Assembly: GCA_964620045.1 (NCBI GenBank)
Contig: CAZUJL010000016.1
Span: forward strand, 28,617-92,616
DNA from: VFKU01 sp964620045
Lineage (GTDB): Bacteria; Hydrogenedentota; Hydrogenedentia; Hydrogenedentales; GCA-2746185
Length of the DNA: 64,000 bases
Reading direction: 5' to 3'
How positions within the stretch are numbered: position 1 is the first letter of the stretch; each line of letters begins with the position of its first letter. The notes below the pieces were generated by a model that saw only the letters and a program-made list of their open reading frames with translations, did no database searches and was not told the origin of the DNA. Position numbers and translations under genes: made by a program. Positions 9,549 through 20,400 of this stretch are shown here, in pieces.

Positions 9549-11501
9549 TTAGGGCAAGCGAATCGCCGCGTCAATGATCACGGCGATGAGTAGTCCGGGC
9601 AGATACAGCAGCGAGGCATGCAGCACGCGCCGCGCCGCGCGCTTGTCTTGCCGCGCCGCGAACACGATTCCCGTGCCGAGCATCATCAAGCCGAGCAGCA
9701 TCGCGATGGTGAAATACGTCCATCCGGCCAGCGCGGCCAGCCACGGCATCAGCGACACCGGAATCAGAATCACGGAAAACAGGATGACTTGCGCAAACAT
9801 GTTCTTGCCATCCGGCTGAACCACCGGCAACATCTTCAGGCCGCCGCGCGCATAGTCCTCGCGGTACATCCACGCGATCGCGAAGAAATGCGGGTGCTGC
9901 CAGATATACAGCACGGCGAACAGAATCCAGCCACCAAGGCCGAGGCTGCCCGATGCGGCCGCCCAGCCGATCAACGGCGGGAGCGCGCCCGGCACCGCGC
10001 CGACGGAAGTGTTCCACCACGTCAGCCGCTTCATCGGCGTATAGACGAGCACATACAAGAACGCGCTCTGCAGCGTGAGGAAGGCGGCGAGCAAATTGAT
10101 CTGCCACGCAAGCAACAGGCAGCCGCCCAGCGCCAGCGCGACGCCGAAGTACAGCGCGGCGCCCGGCGAAATCTGACCGGAGGGCAGCGGGCGATTACGC
10201 GTGCGATCCATGCGCGCGTCGATGTCGCGTTCGAGGTACTGGTTCAGCACCGACGCGCCGCTGCCGGAGAGGCCGATGCCGAGCATCGTGATCACGAAGT
10301 GCATCCAACCGTGGAATTCATGGGCCGCCAGCGTGCTCAGGTAGTAGCCCAATGCCGCGGTGATGATCACCATCATGCCGATGCGCGGTTTGGTGAGTTC
10401 GAGATAGGCCGCGAAGGTCGAGCGCGGCTTCGGACCGACGTGTGCGACAGGCTCTGCTGCGGAGGCAGACACTTCATCTTCGGCGCGCCGCCAGCGCAAC
10501 GGCATCGCGCGCAGTGCGAGCAAGCCTGTGCAGCCCAGCGTCGCGGCGCCCGTCATCACGTGCAGACTCGTGATCCACGGCACCTTGTGCGAGAGCACGG
10601 TCACGATGCCGAGCGTGATTTGTGTAGCGACCAGCGCGAGCAACACCAGCGACGTGCGGTATACGCCGCGCGCCAGATTCCGCCGTGCGATTGCGCGCCA
10701 CCCGGTCAATAGTGCGCCGAGTGTTACCAACACGGCGCCGACGCGGTGCGCGAGGTGAATCCACAACTGCGCCGCCGTCACGGGTTCGAGCGTCTGGCCC
10801 GTTTCAAAGCTGTAGTCCGCGCGCCAGGCGTTCACCCACGCGACGGACTCGTTGTCGAAGAAGGGGGACCAACCGCCCGCCATCATCGGGAAGTCGGGGA
10901 TCGCGAGGCCGGATTCGGTGTGCCGCATTAGCGCGCCGGCCAGCAATTGCATGTACACGAGCGCCAGCAACACGATCGCGGGCACCGCCGCGCGCCAAGA
11001 ACCGGGGTCCGCCGGCGCGGCTTCACGCTTCGCGCGTTCGCGGGACTGCGTGTAGGCGATGAACAACGTCAACAGGAAGAACGTCTGCGCGAGGATCGCG
11101 TGTGTCGTCGAAACCCACGCGGGCAGCAGCAGCTTCACGGTGAGTCCGCCGAACAGGCCCTGCACGATCACGAGACCCAACGCGGCCACGCCCAGCCAGC
11201 GCGCCCAGCGGCGTTTTTCGACCGACGCCATCCAGGTCGCAAGGATGATGCACAGGAAGCCGACCGAAGCCGCGACGACGCGGTGCAGGTGTTCGTGAAA
11301 AATGCCGCCGACCCATTTGTCGATCGGATATAGCAGCATGTTCTGGCCGTAAGTCGTCGGCCAATCGGGCACGGCCAAGCCGGCTTCGTGGCTCTTTACC
11401 TGTCCGCCCAAAAAGATCAGACACAGCGTGGCCGCCGCGACGAGCTTCGTGAAGCGACGAAACCAAGGGCGATTGGTAGTTGTATCGGCAGCGTGATCCA
11501 T
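9549..11501 (-). CDS. CtaA-CtaB fusion: haem A synthase joined to protohaem IX farnesyltransferase
   Basis: 650-residue polytopic protein combining two haem-modifying enzymes. Residues ~1-330 match CtaA/COX15 (AGLAVPDWPTTYG, HEHLHR with haem-ligand histidines at ~69-73, and a second-half ESGLAIPDFP). From ~355 on it matches CtaB/CyoE, a UbiA-fold prenyltransferase, with LTKPRIGMM and the Asp-rich NQYLERDIDARMDRT. CtaB farnesylates haem B to haem O and CtaA oxidises haem O to haem A for aa3-type oxidases. A fusion could channel haem O. No stop or frame change separates the parts. No clear ribosome site is seen at ATG 11501. Confidence 0.93.
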   Translation of the reverse strand: MDHAADTTTNRPWFRRFTKLVAAATLCLIFLGGQVKSHEAGLAVPDWPTTYGQNMLLYPIDKWVGGIFHEHLHRVVAASVGFLCIILATWMASVEKRRWARWLGVAALGLVIVQGLFGGLTVKLLLPAWVSTTHAILAQTFFLLTLFIAYTQSRERAKREAAPADPGSWRAAVPAIVLLALVYMQLLAGALMRHTESGLAIPDFPMMAGGWSPFFDNESVAWVNAWRADYSFETGQTLEPVTAAQLWIHLAHRVGAVLVTLGALLTGWRAIARRNLARGVYRTSLVLLALVATQITLGIVTVLSHKVPWITSLHVMTGAATLGCTGLLALRAMPLRWRRAEDEVSASAAEPVAHVGPKPRSTFAAYLELTKPRIGMMVIITAALGYYLSTLAAHEFHGWMHFVITMLGIGLSGSGASVLNQYLERDIDARMDRTRNRPLPSGQISPGAALYFGVALALGGCLLLAWQINLLAAFLTLQSAFLYVLVYTPMKRLTWWNTSVGAVPGALPPLIGWAAASGSLGLGGWILFAVLYIWQHPHFFAIAWMYREDYARGGLKMLPVVQPDGKNMFAQVILFSVILIPVSLMPWLAALAGWTYFTIAMLLGLMMLGTGIVFAARQDKRAARRVLHASLLYLPGLLIAVIIDAAIRLP

Positions 11502-11705
11502 GAGCAGCGCGGGTGCGTCGAGTCCGTGTGAATGAATTGCGCCGAGGCCGCGATAACTCTGGATGAATTCGGCCGGAAGCGCGTGTGGCAGCGGGGAGCA
11601 TTATCGCAAACGGCGGCGCACCTCCGCAAATACCGCATCCTGCACCGGACGGCTTGATTTGTGGTCATACCGGCGCGAGAATCAGGCGCTCCACGGGGGA
11701 ACCAC

Positions 11706-12353
11706 ATGCCGGACATCGCGTTCGACATCGATCAGCTCACGCAGGTCCAGCTCAACGGCCTTATGGCCGCGGCGGTCGCCGTTGGCACGCTGTACTGTTT
11801 TCTGGGTTACCGCACGCTGAAGTTCGTCATCGGGATCGCCGGGTTTACGCTGGCCGGTTCTGTCGCGGGGCTGATCGCGCTCTGGCTTACGCGCGGCAAC
11901 GAAGTCGCCGGGATTATCTCCTTCTGTCTCGGCGGCATCTCGGGGGCATTTGCGCTGTTCTTTCTGTACCGCGCGGGGATTTTCCTTGTGGGACTACTCG
12001 CGGCCACGCTGATTGCGAACAACGTGTTCCAGACCGCCGATCAGGAATGGGAGCCGCTCATTGTACTCGGCGTCGGATTCGTCGGCGGCCTGCTCGCGCT
12101 GATTCTGGAAAAGCCGGTGATGATCGTCGCGACCTCAACGCTCGGCGCGGTGCTGCTCACGATGTGCGGCGTGTATTTCTACGAAGGCGGCACGGATCCG
12201 TTTGAACCTTACCGCGCCGCGCTGCGCAACGAGGATCAGCGCTTCTACGTCCTCGGCGCGTGGCTCGTGCTTACCATCATCGGTGTGTTCTCGCAATTCG
12301 CCACGACCAAGAACTTCAAAATCACGAAGAAGTCGGCGCCGGCTGCATCGTAG
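11706..12353 (+). CDS. Multipass membrane protein, DUF4203/TMEM198-like
   Basis: 215 residues with about seven hydrophobic segments rich in Gly/Ala/Leu (for example FVIGIAGFTLAGSVAGLIAL and LGVGFVGGLLALIL). This arrangement resembles the DUF4203 (TM7S3/TMEM198-like) group, whose bacterial role is unknown. ATG 11706 is preferred because GGGGGA lies just upstream; an in-frame GTG at 11661 is less likely. It stands alone, divergent from ctaA-ctaB. Confidence 0.7.
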   Translation: MPDIAFDIDQLTQVQLNGLMAAAVAVGTLYCFLGYRTLKFVIGIAGFTLAGSVAGLIALWLTRGNEVAGIISFCLGGISGAFALFFLYRAGIFLVGLLAATLIANNVFQTADQEWEPLIVLGVGFVGGLLALILEKPVMIVATSTLGAVLLTMCGVYFYEGGTDPFEPYRAALRNEDQRFYVLGAWLVLTIIGVFSQFATTKNFKITKKSAPAAS

Positions 12354-12396
12354 GCTATACTACTCGGTGTCTACTAGTACGCAGTGGTCGGAATTC

Positions 12397-12726
12397 ATGC
12401 CCGATTCGAATATCTCATCCAAGGTGCTCACGCTGGTCTTCACCGACCTGGCGGACTCGACTGCGCTCAAGACGCAACGCGGCGACGCGGCGATTGAGGC
12501 GCTCATCGCGCGCCACGCTGAATTGATCAGTGGCCTGGCCGCCACGTGCGGGGGCCGGATCATTGACTGGGCTGGCGACGGTTGTTTCTTGACCTTCGAT
12601 ACGTCGTCCGCCGCAGCGTTGTTTGCACTGCGGCTGCAGATGAGCCACGCAACGCAGTCTGACCTTCCCGGAGTCCGCGTCGGAATTCACATGGGTGAGG
12701 TTACTGAAAAAATCGGCGAAGGCAGC
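12397..12726 (+). pseudogene. Truncated class III adenylate/guanylate cyclase catalytic domain
   Basis: The first ~110 codons encode the N-terminal half of a class III cyclase homology domain: FTDLADST with metal-binding Asp17, WAGDGCFLTF with Asp61, and GVRVGIHMGEV. The match stops exactly where the convergent gdhA stop codon (12727-12729) begins. The second half of the domain, with the VNxAAR segment that stabilises the transition state, is missing. The frame stays open to 13287 but only as antisense of gdhA, so that tail is not meaningful. Probably a remnant left by a deletion or rearrangement; it should be inactive. Confidence 0.7.
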
Positions 12727-14094
<1,368 letters not shown>

Positions 14095-14192
14095 GACCGT
14101 TCTCCCCCGGCGCGCGGCGCGCCCATTAACTGTACACGAGGCTTGTGCGATCGCGCCGGTATGCTATGGTTTTCGCGCCTGGAGCGAATGTA

Positions 14193-15359
14193 ATGGATTT
14201 CATACTCAGCGAAGAACACGAAGCCATCCGCACGCAGGTGCGCGCCCTCTGCAACCGCTTCGGGCTCGACTACTGGCGCGAGCGCGACGCGACCGCGACC
14301 TACCCCGATGCCTTCCTGAAGGCCATGGCCGACGCGGGCTGGCTGGGCGTCGTGATCCCCGAGGCCTACGGCGGGTCGGGTTTGGGAATTACAGAGGCCT
14401 GCCTCGTGCTGCACGAGATCTGTGCGGCGGGCGGCGGCACGACGGCGGCCTCGCCGGTGCACTTCGCGTTCTTCCCGCCGATGCCCGTGATCAAGTACGG
14501 CAACGAAGCGCAAAAGAAAGACCTCCTCCCGAAGATTGCGTCCGGTGAACTCAGCCTCGGCTTCAGCATCACCGAGCCCGATGCCGGCACCGATACCTCG
14601 CGCATCAGTACGCGCGCGGTGCGCGACGGCGACCACTACGTCATCACCGGCAAGAAAGTTTGGTCGAGCAACCTGCAACGGTCCGGCCGCACGCTGCTGC
14701 TCGCGCGCACGACGCCCTACGACGAGTCGCCAAAGAAAACACTCGGCATGTCGCTTTTCCTCCTCGATCTGACGCTGCCCGGCGTGACCATTCGCGAGAT
14801 CGACAAGCTCGGCCGCGCGGCGGTGGATTCGAACGAACTCTTTCTCGACAACGTGCGCGTGCCGGCCAGTGCGCTGGTGGGGCAGGAGGGGCAGGGTTTC
14901 TATCACCTTATTTCCGGCCTGAATCCGGAGCGCCTCATGGTGGCCGCGGAGGCCGTCGGCATTGGTCGCGCCGCGCTCGATCTCGGCGTGCGCTATGCCA
15001 AGGAGCGCGTCGTGTTCGGCCGGCCGATCGGCGCGAACCAAGGCATTCAATTCCCGCTCGCCGAGGCGTACAGCAAGCTTGAGGTCGCGTGGCTCATGGT
15101 GCTGCACGGCGCGTGGTTGTATGACCACGAGCGCGCGTGTGGTGCGGAGGCGAACATCGCGAAAGTGCGCGCGGCCGAGGCCGGGTTCGAGGCGTGCGAC
15201 GCTTCGCTGCAGACCCACGGGGGCATGGGTTATGCCCGCGAATACCACATCGAGCGGCTGTGGCGCGAAGTGCGTTTGTATAAACTCGCGCCGGTCTCGC
15301 AGGAAATGGCGCTCAATTTCCTCGGCGAACATGTGCTTGGTCTGCCGAAGTCATACTGA
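14193..15359 (+). CDS. Acyl-CoA dehydrogenase family flavoprotein
   Basis: 388 residues with the three ACAD parts: an N-terminal helical domain, a middle beta domain (LSLGFSITEPDAGTDTS) and a C-terminal helical domain (ERVVFGRPIGANQGIQFPLA, LQTHGGMGYAREYHIERLW). It would oxidise an acyl-CoA to the enoyl-CoA using FAD and electron-transfer flavoprotein. The usual YEGT motif with the catalytic Glu near the C-terminus is replaced by KLAPVSQEMA, as in a known ACAD subgroup ending HVLGLPxSY, so the base must be elsewhere or the reaction differs. ATG 14193 has GGAG upstream. Single gene, divergent from gdhA. Confidence 0.9.
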   Translation: MDFILSEEHEAIRTQVRALCNRFGLDYWRERDATATYPDAFLKAMADAGWLGVVIPEAYGGSGLGITEACLVLHEICAAGGGTTAASPVHFAFFPPMPVIKYGNEAQKKDLLPKIASGELSLGFSITEPDAGTDTSRISTRAVRDGDHYVITGKKVWSSNLQRSGRTLLLARTTPYDESPKKTLGMSLFLLDLTLPGVTIREIDKLGRAAVDSNELFLDNVRVPASALVGQEGQGFYHLISGLNPERLMVAAEAVGIGRAALDLGVRYAKERVVFGRPIGANQGIQFPLAEAYSKLEVAWLMVLHGAWLYDHERACGAEANIAKVRAAEAGFEACDASLQTHGGMGYAREYHIERLWREVRLYKLAPVSQEMALNFLGEHVLGLPKSY

Positions 15360-15414
15360 GTCTGGACTTGATCCCTGCTGGCGCGTCAGAATCGCATAAT
15401 TGGAGAACCGCCTC

Positions 15415-15963
15415 ATGAAAATGCACCCTTTCGCGCGTGCGTTGTTTCCGGCGACAATCCTGCTCCTCTGTTGCGCGGCAAGCCCTCCGGCGGGTATCGA
15501 TCCGGTAAAAAATTTCGAGGTTCAACGCTATCTGGGCACTTGGTACGAGATCGCTCGGCTCGATCATCGGTTCGAACGTGGATTGCAGCATGTTACGGCC
15601 GAGTACTCGCTGCGTGGCGATGGCAAGATTAAGGTGGTCAATAAGGGATACGACACCCGAAAACATCGTTGGAACTCCGCCACGGGCACAGCCAAATTTA
15701 ACGGTGATAAATCGATTGGCAGTCTTGCAGTCACGTTTTTCTGGCCGTTCTACGGCGGCTATTTCATTGTCGAACTGGACTCCGAGTACCGCCATGCCCT
15801 TGTCGTTGGTCCATCCAAGGACTATCTTTGGATTCTTGCGCGGCAACCTCAATTGCATCCTGATACCTACATCGCCCTCGTCAACAAGGCGCGTGCGTTG
15901 GGGTATCCGGTTGAACAACTCATCAAAGTCGACCATACGGCGCGTCCGCCAGAGACCAAGTAG
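15415..15963 (+). CDS. Lipocalin (Blc-like), exported
   Basis: 182 residues with an N-terminal export signal (basic start, then a hydrophobic stretch ending LLLCCAAS). The lipocalin signature YLGTWYEIARLDHRFERGL follows at about residue 40, then the beta-barrel with SIGSLAVTFFWPFYGGYFIV and a family-typical end (LVNKARALGYP). Bacterial lipocalins bind lipids such as lysophospholipids at the outer membrane. The cysteines could act as a lipobox but the -1 position is not canonical. ATG 15415 has GGAG 9 bases upstream. 24 bp before the amine oxidase gene, probably co-transcribed. Confidence 0.9.
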   Translation: MKMHPFARALFPATILLLCCAASPPAGIDPVKNFEVQRYLGTWYEIARLDHRFERGLQHVTAEYSLRGDGKIKVVNKGYDTRKHRWNSATGTAKFNGDKSIGSLAVTFFWPFYGGYFIVELDSEYRHALVVGPSKDYLWILARQPQLHPDTYIALVNKARALGYPVEQLIKVDHTARPPETK

Positions 15964-15987
15964 GCTGCGCTTCACGGAGAAACACAC

Positions 15988-17436
15988 ATGAAATCGTCCC
16001 AATCCGCTACCTCGATCACGCGCCGCTCGCTGCTCAAAGGCCTCGCGGTTGCGTCCGCCGGTGGACTAGCGTTTTCGCAGCTCGAAGTCACGCGTGCGGA
16101 GCTTATGTCCACCGTCGACGTGGTCGTGATCGGCGCAGGCGCAGCCGGCATGATGGCGGCGACGCAACTGAAAAAAGCAGGCAAGTCCGTTGCTGTGCTC
16201 GAAGCAAACGATCGCGTCGGCGGACGGCTTAAGCGCGGCGAAATCGCGGGCCAGGCGATTGACCTCGGTGGACAGTGGGTGGGGCCATCGCAAACCCGCG
16301 CGCTCGAAGTCGGCAAGGAACTCGGCCTCACGCTATACCCCACCAACGTAACCGGCCCCTTCCTGATCGAGCACGGCGGCAAGATGTTCAAGGGCTTCGG
16401 CCTGCCCACACAGGACATGACCGAGTTCTTCAAAGTCGCCGGCGCGATCGACAAGCTGGGCGCCGAAATTCCGCTGGAGGCGCGCTGGACCGCGCCGCAT
16501 GCGGCCGAGTGGGACGCGATCACGGTGCACACCTGGCTGGAGCAGAACGCGACGTCCGTTGTCGTGCGCGACGTGATGCGCGCGATTGTTCAGGCGGTGT
16601 TCTCGGTCGAGCCGTCACAGCTTTCGCTGCTCGAGTTTCTGTGGTACATGAAATCCGGCCAAGGCTTTAACGACATCACCGGTACGGCCAAGGCCGCGCA
16701 GGATTCGCTGTACGTCGAAGCCTTCGTGTCGATTCCCGAACTACTCGCGAAGAAGCTCGATCAGGTCGTGCTGAGCTCGCCCGTGCGCAGGATCACACAG
16801 ACGGAATCGGGCGTCACCGTAAGTGCCGACAAAGGCACGTGGAAAGCACAGCGCGTGATCATTGCCATGCCGCCGCCGAGCGTGGCGCGCATCGAATTCG
16901 ATCCGGTGCTGCCGTACCTGCGCCGCGGCCTGCAGCAGCGCATGCCGATGGGCGCGGTGATCAAGTGTTTCGTCGCGTACGACAAACCCTTCTGGCGCGA
17001 GCAGGGCTATAGCGGTCAGGCCACGCTGTGCTCCGCGCAGTACGGCACCTTCTTCGACACGACCGCGCCGGGCAACAAGCATGGCGTGCTCAGCGGCTTC
17101 TTCGACGGCGAGCCCGCGATGCGCTGGGCCGATCGCACGACTGAAGAGCGCCGCGCGCAGGTGCTCAACGATGTCGCGATCGCCTTTGGCGACGCCGCGA
17201 AAAATCCGATCGACTACAAAGAGCAGGTGTGGCCGAAAGAGCCGTGGAGCATCGGGGGTTACACCTCTGTTGCGACTCCCGGCACGATGACGGTCTTCGG
17301 CTCCGCGCTGCGCGAACCCGTCGGCCGCATTCACTGGTCCGGCACGGAGACTTCGGATGTTTGGTCCGGCTACGTCGACGGCGCATTGCGCTCCGGCGAT
17401 CGCGCGGCGAAGGAAGTGCTGGACGCGTTGGGTTGA
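15988..17436 (+). CDS. Tat-exported FAD-dependent amine oxidase
   Basis: 482 residues. The twin-arginine signal SITRRSLLKG is followed by a hydrophobic stretch, so the folded flavoprotein is exported by Tat. The FAD-binding Rossmann motif is VVVIGAGAAGMMAATQL, then GGRLKRGEIAGQAIDLGGQW, typical of flavin monoamine oxidases. The C-terminal GRIHWSGTETSDVWSGYVDG is the FAD-contact motif of the family. It oxidises an amine to an imine, releasing H2O2. ATG with GGAG upstream. Converges with the next gene with only 3 bp between stops. Confidence 0.92.
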   Translation: MKSSQSATSITRRSLLKGLAVASAGGLAFSQLEVTRAELMSTVDVVVIGAGAAGMMAATQLKKAGKSVAVLEANDRVGGRLKRGEIAGQAIDLGGQWVGPSQTRALEVGKELGLTLYPTNVTGPFLIEHGGKMFKGFGLPTQDMTEFFKVAGAIDKLGAEIPLEARWTAPHAAEWDAITVHTWLEQNATSVVVRDVMRAIVQAVFSVEPSQLSLLEFLWYMKSGQGFNDITGTAKAAQDSLYVEAFVSIPELLAKKLDQVVLSSPVRRITQTESGVTVSADKGTWKAQRVIIAMPPPSVARIEFDPVLPYLRRGLQQRMPMGAVIKCFVAYDKPFWREQGYSGQATLCSAQYGTFFDTTAPGNKHGVLSGFFDGEPAMRWADRTTEERRAQVLNDVAIAFGDAAKNPIDYKEQVWPKEPWSIGGYTSVATPGTMTVFGSALREPVGRIHWSGTETSDVWSGYVDGALRSGDRAAKEVLDALG

Positions 17437-17439
17437 GCG

Positions 17440-20400
17440 TTACGGCGCGCCGATGCGCACGGTGCCGCCTTCGGCGCGCAGTGTCATCTTCTTGGTGATC
17501 GTCGCCGATTCGTTTGTCGTGCCGGGACTCAGGAAATGCACCGTGCCGTTTGCTTGCAGCATCGGCACGACGCGCGCGAGCGTTACGGCTGGGCTGGTGA
17601 GCGTGCCCATGTGCGGCGGCTGGGCGCCGAACTGGATGTACACGTCTGTGCGCGGCTGATTGCTGGATGCGTTGTTCGGGTTGGTGCCGTCCGCCAGTTC
17701 CAGCGAGTCGATGAAGCCGTCGCCGTCGGAGTCGGGGTTGTTCGGATTGGATCCTGTATCGGTCGGCGAGACGTAAATGCCGGTGTTCGTTTCGAAGAGA
17801 TCCGTGATGCCGTCGCCGTCCGCGTCCGCCGTCAGCAGCGTGCTCATGTCGGCCTGAATCTGGCCCTGCGACAGCGCGACGTTGTACACGCGGACTTCAT
17901 CCATCGTGCCCGAGAAGAAATCCACGGGCGAGCCCGCGCCGTTCCACGCGCCGAGCAACAAGACACCCGCGAACGAGTCTGTGACTGCGGCGAGATCCGC
18001 GCCCAGCGGCTCGCCATTCAGATACGCGCGCGTGATGGTTCCGTTGGAGACCACGGCGAGATGGTGCCATGCGTTGGTAGGAATGGCGCCAAACGCGCGC
18101 GCGGTGCCGGGGACCGGTGTTTCGAGGGTCAGCGTGCCGTTTTGCAGATACAGGTCGCGATCCTTGCCGATCGTTATGAGCGATTCATACGCCTGATTGG
18201 TCGGGTTGTTGATCCACGCCATCAAGGTAAACGTGCTCGGTAACGTGATCGACGGCGCGGTCACGCGCGCGTTGGTGCCGTCGAAGAAAAGCCCGTTGCC
18301 GTAGCGTCCCGAGGTCGTCCACTGCGGATTCGTCAGCGTGCCCGTGCGGCCGTTGCCCGACGAGTCCGCCGTCAGGCTGCCGGCGCCTTCGTTGAAGCCG
18401 TACGCGACCATTGGGGTGGCGGCCGGCCCGGAGGACTGGAAGGTGGCGGTGTACGACGTGCTCTGTGTGGGCACGGTGATCGTGTGCGCCTGCAGGCCGC
18501 CATCCGACCATGACACGAAGTTGTAGTGCTGGCCACCGGAGGTCTGGTGTGGCGCGGCGATCGTGTGCTGGAAGCCGATGATCGTGTCCCACAAGAACGG
18601 CGTTGTCTGCGTAATGCCGTCGAAGGTCAGGTTCAATCCGCTCGGCACGGAATCGACACTGAGGTTCACCTTCTCCGGGAAGATGGTGACCGATGTGGTC
18701 TTCTGCAGGCCGTCGGAATCGGTCACGGTCAGCGTAATCAGGTAGCGCGTGAAGCCGCGATAGTCGTGGCCGGTGGTATCAATGTTGAAGGTGCTGCCCG
18801 TGGTGTTCGACAGCGGCCCGAGGAAGGGGTGGGTGTGGTTGTCGTGCAGGAACTGCACGTTCCAGGTAAACGCGCTCGCCGGTAGTGCGCCGTCCTCGGT
18901 GTCGGTGGCCGTGCCGGCGAAGGTGATCGTGTTGCCCGCGCGGAACGTGGCGTTGTTCGCCGGGCTGGTGATCTGCGCGGTCGGCGCATTGCCTACGACG
19001 ACCACGACGTTTGCGGAGAGGGTCGAGTTGACGCCGTCGCTCACGGAAAGCCGCGCGTTGTATGTGCCTTCGTTGGTGTACTGATGGCTTGGGTTTGCCA
19101 GCGTGGAGGTGCCGCCGTCGCCGAAGGTCCACGCATACGACAGCGGCTGGCTCTCCGGATCGGAAGAACCCGCGCTGGAGAAATTTACCGTGAGCGGCGC
19201 GAGACCCTGCAGCGGATTGCCCGCGGCCTGTGCGATCGGCGGCTGGTTGCCGGCGGTGTACCGGATGCGGCGAATCGCGGCGGCGTGCGCCGCACCTTCC
19301 CAGCTCAGGCCGATGTCGGTGTAGTAGATTGCGCCGTCCGGACCTTGCCTGATGTCGACAATGTCGCCGTACGGGCCGTCGGCTACACCGTCAACTGGTT
19401 CAAAATTCACGCTGCCGGTGACGTTTCCGTTCACATCGAAGGTCAGCCGGCGGATCGTGTTCTGCACATAGTCGCCATAGAAATAGCTGCCGCGGTATTC
19501 GACCGGGAACTGTGTGCCGCGGTACATCAACCCGCCCGTCACCGAGGCGTCGCGTCCGGCGTGCGGATACGAATAGATGGGATTCGTCATGCCCGCCGTG
19601 CCGCAGTTTCCCTGGCAGATCGGCCAGCCGTAATTCGCGCCCGCCGCGCCGATATTGATTTCTTCGATCGACGAGCCGGGATCGTTGTCGCCGTTGTCAT
19701 CGATGAACATCCGCCCGTTGGAGGGGTCGAAACTGATGCGGAAGGGATTGCGCAGGCCGCGCGCCCAGATTTCATCCAGATTCGGCCCCGCGCCGTCGTA
19801 GAAGGGGTTGTTCGTGGGAATGGCGCCGTTGGACGCGATGCGCAGGATCTTGCCGGCGTAACTGGTCAGCGATTGGGCGTTCGGCGACACGTCTTGCTCG
19901 CCGATCGAGATGTAGAGGAAACCGTCCGGCCCGAATGCGAGGCCGCCGCCATGGTGATAACTGGAGGCCGTGGCGAAATCCTGCCAGAGGATGACTTCGC
20001 TGCCGGGCACGGTCGCGTTGCCGCTCGCGGTGAACCGCGTGACGCGATCGCGCAGCGGCGAGTTGGCCGTGTAGAAGACGTAGTAGAACCCGTTGGTGGC
20101 GAAGCTCGGATCGAGCACGATGCCGACAAGCCCGCGCTCGCCGTTGGCGATGTTGATGTTGGTGATCTGGTTGAAGGGCGTCGCGTCGACCTGCGCCGCG
20201 CCGGGTTGCACGACCCAGATTCGCCCGGCGCGTTCGATGATCAGCATGCGCTGATCGGGCGTGAAGGCGACTTGCGTCGGCTCGGTGAGTCCCGTGATCA
20301 GGATTTCATTTTGGAAATTGGCGGGCACTGCCGCAGCGGCAAAGGGGAACACTGCGCTGCACAGCGCCAGATACACGCAGACCCGAGACAATCGCTTCAT
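17440..20400 (-). CDS. Large secreted PQQ-type sugar dehydrogenase (GSDH) with PKD, LamG and Ca-binding repeats
   Basis: 986 residues with a signal peptide (~1-24). Residues ~30-385 form a glucose/sorbosone dehydrogenase beta-propeller (ERGLVGIVLDPSF, SSYHHGGGLAFGPDGFLY, NYGWPICQGNC). A PKD domain spans ~385-470 (YAWTFGDGGTSTLANPSHQY). Further Ig-like modules reach ~655, and a LamG/ConA-like domain runs ~663-860 (AYGFNEGAGSLTADSSGNG). Thrombospondin-type-3-like calcium repeats sit at ~870-930 (DADGDGITDLFETNTG, DSDGDGFIDSLEL). It likely oxidises sugars or aldoses outside the cell while bound to polysaccharide. No dedicated cell anchor is seen. Confidence 0.88.
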   Translation of the reverse strand: MKRLSRVCVYLALCSAVFPFAAAAVPANFQNEILITGLTEPTQVAFTPDQRMLIIERAGRIWVVQPGAAQVDATPFNQITNINIANGERGLVGIVLDPSFATNGFYYVFYTANSPLRDRVTRFTASGNATVPGSEVILWQDFATASSYHHGGGLAFGPDGFLYISIGEQDVSPNAQSLTSYAGKILRIASNGAIPTNNPFYDGAGPNLDEIWARGLRNPFRISFDPSNGRMFIDDNGDNDPGSSIEEINIGAAGANYGWPICQGNCGTAGMTNPIYSYPHAGRDASVTGGLMYRGTQFPVEYRGSYFYGDYVQNTIRRLTFDVNGNVTGSVNFEPVDGVADGPYGDIVDIRQGPDGAIYYTDIGLSWEGAAHAAAIRRIRYTAGNQPPIAQAAGNPLQGLAPLTVNFSSAGSSDPESQPLSYAWTFGDGGTSTLANPSHQYTNEGTYNARLSVSDGVNSTLSANVVVVVGNAPTAQITSPANNATFRAGNTITFAGTATDTEDGALPASAFTWNVQFLHDNHTHPFLGPLSNTTGSTFNIDTTGHDYRGFTRYLITLTVTDSDGLQKTTSVTIFPEKVNLSVDSVPSGLNLTFDGITQTTPFLWDTIIGFQHTIAAPHQTSGGQHYNFVSWSDGGLQAHTITVPTQSTSYTATFQSSGPAATPMVAYGFNEGAGSLTADSSGNGRTGTLTNPQWTTSGRYGNGLFFDGTNARVTAPSITLPSTFTLMAWINNPTNQAYESLITIGKDRDLYLQNGTLTLETPVPGTARAFGAIPTNAWHHLAVVSNGTITRAYLNGEPLGADLAAVTDSFAGVLLLGAWNGAGSPVDFFSGTMDEVRVYNVALSQGQIQADMSTLLTADADGDGITDLFETNTGIYVSPTDTGSNPNNPDSDGDGFIDSLELADGTNPNNASSNQPRTDVYIQFGAQPPHMGTLTSPAVTLARVVPMLQANGTVHFLSPGTTNESATITKKMTLRAEGGTVRIGAP

